DNA of 64,000 bases from Paralichthys olivaceus (taxonomy: Eukaryota; Chordata; Actinopteri; Pleuronectiformes; Paralichthyidae), in contig NC_091099.1 in the NCBI RefSeq assembly GCF_024713975.1, positions 12,133,501 through 12,197,500 on the forward strand, given 5' to 3'. A program made the translations under genes and the position numbers. Below are positions 60,918 to 64,000 of this stretch, piece by piece. Every line of letters begins with the position of its first letter. Positions within the stretch are counted from its first letter, which is position 1. A model generated the notes under the pieces. That model was not told the DNA's origin. It worked only from the letters and a program-made list of their open reading frames with translations, and did no database searches.

Positions 60918-63900
60918 ATGAGTGAGTCGTCGTCAGTTCACTCAGTGAAGCTTGTTTCGTTGGCCCGCTCACTGTCCGGGCTCGGGCTTGACGCCGCCAA
61001 TGGAGGCCCCATCACCCCACCTGACATCCAAGAGGCCCCTCCCCCGGTACGGTCACCTCTCACTGTAAACACTCATCCTGTGACTTTAACATCCTGTTAC
61101 AGAGGTCTCCTGCTCCCTGAGCAGACACACTTGGAGCGTAGCCTGTTTGTCTCTCTTGCATCCTCATTAATTACCTGTCCGTGTGTGTGTGTGTGTATGT
61201 CTGTCTGTGTGTGTGTGTTTGTCTGTGTGTCTGTGTGTGGGTGTGTGTGTGTGTTTGTCAGGAGTCTGGCATTGATCTAGGCCCTGGGCTTTTTTTCTCT
61301 GATGGCAAGAGGAAAGTGGACTACGTCCTCTGCTACAAATACAAGAAAAGGCGATCTTCCAAGTCACGCCTCTCCATTGCATCCAATGGGAGTATACCAA
61401 TAGTGATCCCGGGCCAATGGGATACGGAGGCAGAGGCACCTGCAGGAGATCTGGAGGAGCCGAAGCTGTCTGAGGAGGAGAAGGTTTTAATGAGGGAGGA
61501 GTTTGAGGCGGGACTGCTGGAAGCTGGACTACAGATAGAGCGCGATAAAGAGGTGTGTATATGACTTTTTTTTATTACAGCACTTTCACTATGATTATTT
61601 CTCCATCTGCTGCACGCTCACATGGACATTTATGGGTCAGCCCCTAAGTGACCTCAAATCCTCTGACTGGATGGCTGCCAAACAGGTTGAGGATAAGACT
61701 GGTCTGTTGTCTCAGCTCACGCCTCTTCACTAAAGAGAAAACGTATTCATATCATAGGGACATATAGTAATAATAATAATAACAGCAGCAATAATATTAA
61801 CAACCAGAAATGTGTTGCAAGTCACTTTGCCACATGCTCCACAGTGTGTTCCATTGGGTGCATGTGGGTTTCACATGTGTGTATGCGTGTGCATGAACCT
61901 TTGTGTCTGTGTGTATTGTGAAACGCTTGCATGTTAAATCAGCTGCTGTTTTGGTTGAGGATTAAGACCGCTGACCGTAAGTGTGAAGCCAAAGGCCAGA
62001 TTATTGGACCTTATTAGAGAGTGATCCACTACTCAGAAGTATGTGTGCTGGCACATAGGCGTGTACGGCTGGTGTGGGGGGGGTGGGGGGGGTGGGGGGG
62101 GGGGGGGGGTGTGATTAGTGGGTTTCATTTTGATTGAATGGGTTGAAGGACATGCACTGTGGTCACTGTGTGTGTGAATCTGTAAGTCTGACTGTGGCCC
62201 GATATGATCAGGCGGATGTTTAGAGAACTGGACCGTGGAGGATTCAATAGAAAAAATAGAGATGTGGATCCTGGAGTGAGTCTGCACAGCTGGGATGTTT
62301 GTGTTGAGTGAGTCTGAACTAAGTCTTCCTCATAAAGGTGCAAAACATGTTGCATGATTTCATTTTCCAGCCAGACATCATTGTGGTCAAATGTTGGAGC
62401 ATCTTGGGATCATTTCTCCTTTAAATAGTCTTGCAATGATTTTATTTTATTTATACCTTGCGTAATTCTAATGCTAATACAATTAATATCTGATCAGTAA
62501 CACACCGGGTGGTAAAGTGAGATGTCTGTGCTGAAGTGTCGTTGGGCAAGACAGTGAAAACAAGATTGCTCCGAGTGGCAGAAGAGAACCTTGCGTTGCA
62601 GTGTGTTTGAAATAATGAATCCGAGGCAAAAATTTGTAAACCTCTTTGCAAACTGCTGTGGTTAAAATGTTCTGTATATATGTATTTTCCCCCACAGCTA
62701 CCATTTACTAATCGCCTGTAAATTGCTGATGAATCCCAATATCAGAGGTTTAGCAGCTGCTGTTTGATCATCTGTCCTGCACTGAGGTCATTCCTCTAAT
62801 TTCATGGACAGGTTGTAATCCAGTGGTCCACAGCCTCTGCAATTGATTTTCCCATGAAACCTGATAATTGGCTTAACTCTGATGATTATCAGGTACCGAT
62901 CCCAACGGTTAATACATTATTATGCTCATTTCTTTTAATACTTTGCATGTTCACAGGGTTTCCAGGCTTGATATAATGGGATTTTCCTTCAAAACGGCCT
63001 CATTGTCTCACAAAGTCATGTACTTACAGGTTTAGAGGAGGCTCATCTGGTTACGTCAGGACAAGTAGCAGCAGGAGTTTAGTGCAAAGAGTAAAGAAGA
63101 CTCTATCCATACATGCTGCAGTCATAACTCTGAAACAAATGTTCTCTGTTGTAATTTGACATGCATGTACTGGTTGAAGTGATGAAGTAAAGTACACAGT
63201 GTTACTCGTGTTATGTGTGTTATGTTTCTTACCTGTGTGTGTTAATGTTTTTATGCAGAGGTCAAATGGCATCAGGTTTAGCCGGCTGCACATCCCGTGG
63301 CCGATACTCAGCCGAGAAGCAGAACTTCAGAAGATTAAAGTTGCTGTGAAAAAGGTCAGAAGTGGTAGTTTGATATCACATAACTTGGGGTTTACATTAC
63401 ATTCGAGTGACATGAAGAGAAACAAACCTGACAGAGTGGGACTGAGTAGATTCGATCCCAAAAAACTGTGTGTGTGTTTTTAATCGAGCAGAAGTGTGAG
63501 TTGCGGAAACGGACGGGCATCGCTGGGATTTGGGACTCCATTGTGAGCAAAGTCAGTTCACCGTTTCAACCGGACGTCCCCGACTTTGACGTCCACAGGG
63601 ACTCGCAGACAGGCACCCATTTCAAAACCCTCAAACACCCTTTCATCAGAGACAAGCTCCACCTGTGAGTACCTGCGCTGAGTCGTCCTCTTGGCTTCAG
63701 ATAGAACCATCATATCTAAACCACCTGCAGCCTGTGTGCTCTTATCGTCCTTATCATGACACCGTGCAGCTCTCACATAGATGAAACTGAAATGGAAAAT
63801 GTATAATATATATTGTGCTGGGACACAGAAACAAAAGAAACCATATGATATCCACATGATGAGCATGTCTGCTGCTAACTGTGACTGCCTCCTGCCATTT

Positions 63901-63962
63901 CCTGCAGGTATGACATCAAATCAACAGAAACATTATTTGATAATACAACGCGCAGCAGAATA
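60918..63962 (+). CDS. ano2: Anoctamin-2, N-terminal part (five exons, runs off window)
   Basis: Calcium-activated chloride channel (TMEM16B) of olfactory and photoreceptor membranes. Exons 60918-61046, 61262-61552, 63259-63354, 63492-63664 and 63908-63962 join in frame to 248 codons with an open donor (GTGAGT) at the right edge. All visible sequence is the cytosolic N-terminal domain; the ten membrane segments lie beyond the window. Landmarks are GKRKVDYVLCYKYKKR, EEFEAGLLEAGLQIERDKE, RLHIPWPILSREAEL and YDIKSTETLFDNTTRSRI. ANO2 is chosen over ANO1 by sequence around the KVDYVL block and because ANO2 adjoins VWF in vertebrates. The start codon lies two bases after an acceptor-like CACTACAG, so the leader is probably spliced. 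Confidence 0.93.
61182..61259. repeat. (GT)n abutting ANO2 exon 2
   Basis: GT/CTGT tract running directly into the TTTGTCAG acceptor of ANO2 exon 2. Confidence 0.95.
61553..63258 (+). other. ano2: ANO2 coding intron 2
   Basis: A 1.7-kb intron. Apart from the G-rich tract at 62076-62110, no feature was recognised. Confidence 0.6.
62076..62110 (+). repeat. G-run tract, potential G-quadruplex
   Basis: Several runs of six or more G separated by single T in ANO2 intron 2. Confidence 0.9.
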
Positions 63963-64000
63963 GTGAGTCCAGAAACACTTCCTCCAATATTTTTTTGTCT

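Overview
The window is nuclear DNA from a bony fish, most likely a spiny-rayed teleost. It holds six vertebrate genes with GT-AG introns. Introns are short (often 80-300 bp) and rich in dinucleotide repeats, and scattered fragments resemble well-known teleost interspersed repeats. I rebuilt the exons by following conserved protein sequence across splice sites and checking that the reading phase closes at each junction. All six gene models stay in frame.

Layout: (1) 1-12642, minus strand: 5' half of an otogelin-like gene (OTOGL; 28 exons, 1120 codons; the rest lies beyond base 1). (2) 14.2-16.0 kb: a large imperfect inverted repeat, probably transposon-derived. (3) 16442-19607, minus: a complete 415-residue synaptotagmin of the SYT1/2/5/8 group, with a probable untranslated exon near 20.9 kb. 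(4) 22091-25517, plus: complete BBS10 (677 residues). (5) 27664-33976, minus: complete CD9 tetraspanin (228 residues) with two alternative first coding exons. (6) 37536-55978, plus: complete von Willebrand factor (VWF; 52 coding exons, 2850 residues) with the D1-D2-D'-D3-A1-A2-A3-D4-C-CK order. (7) 60918-63962, plus: the first five coding exons of anoctamin-2 (ANO2), which runs off the right edge.

CD9-VWF-ANO2 is a conserved vertebrate block (human 12p13). OTOGL, a SYT gene and BBS10 resemble the human 12q21 block. Two blocks far apart in human therefore sit side by side here, placing two VWD-domain glycoprotein genes 25 kb apart. The genes do not form a pathway. VWF acts in haemostasis, CD9 is a membrane organiser also found on thrombocytes, OTOGL is an inner-ear matrix protein, synaptotagmin is a vesicle calcium sensor, BBS10 is a ciliary chaperonin-like protein and ANO2 is a calcium-activated chloride channel.

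I found no undescribed multi-gene system. The points most worth checking are the paired CD9 first exons, an extra intron inside the VWF A1 domain, changed shear-sensor residues in VWF A2, the long inverted repeat, the near-perfect palindromes, and CA repeats abutting several 5' splice sites.
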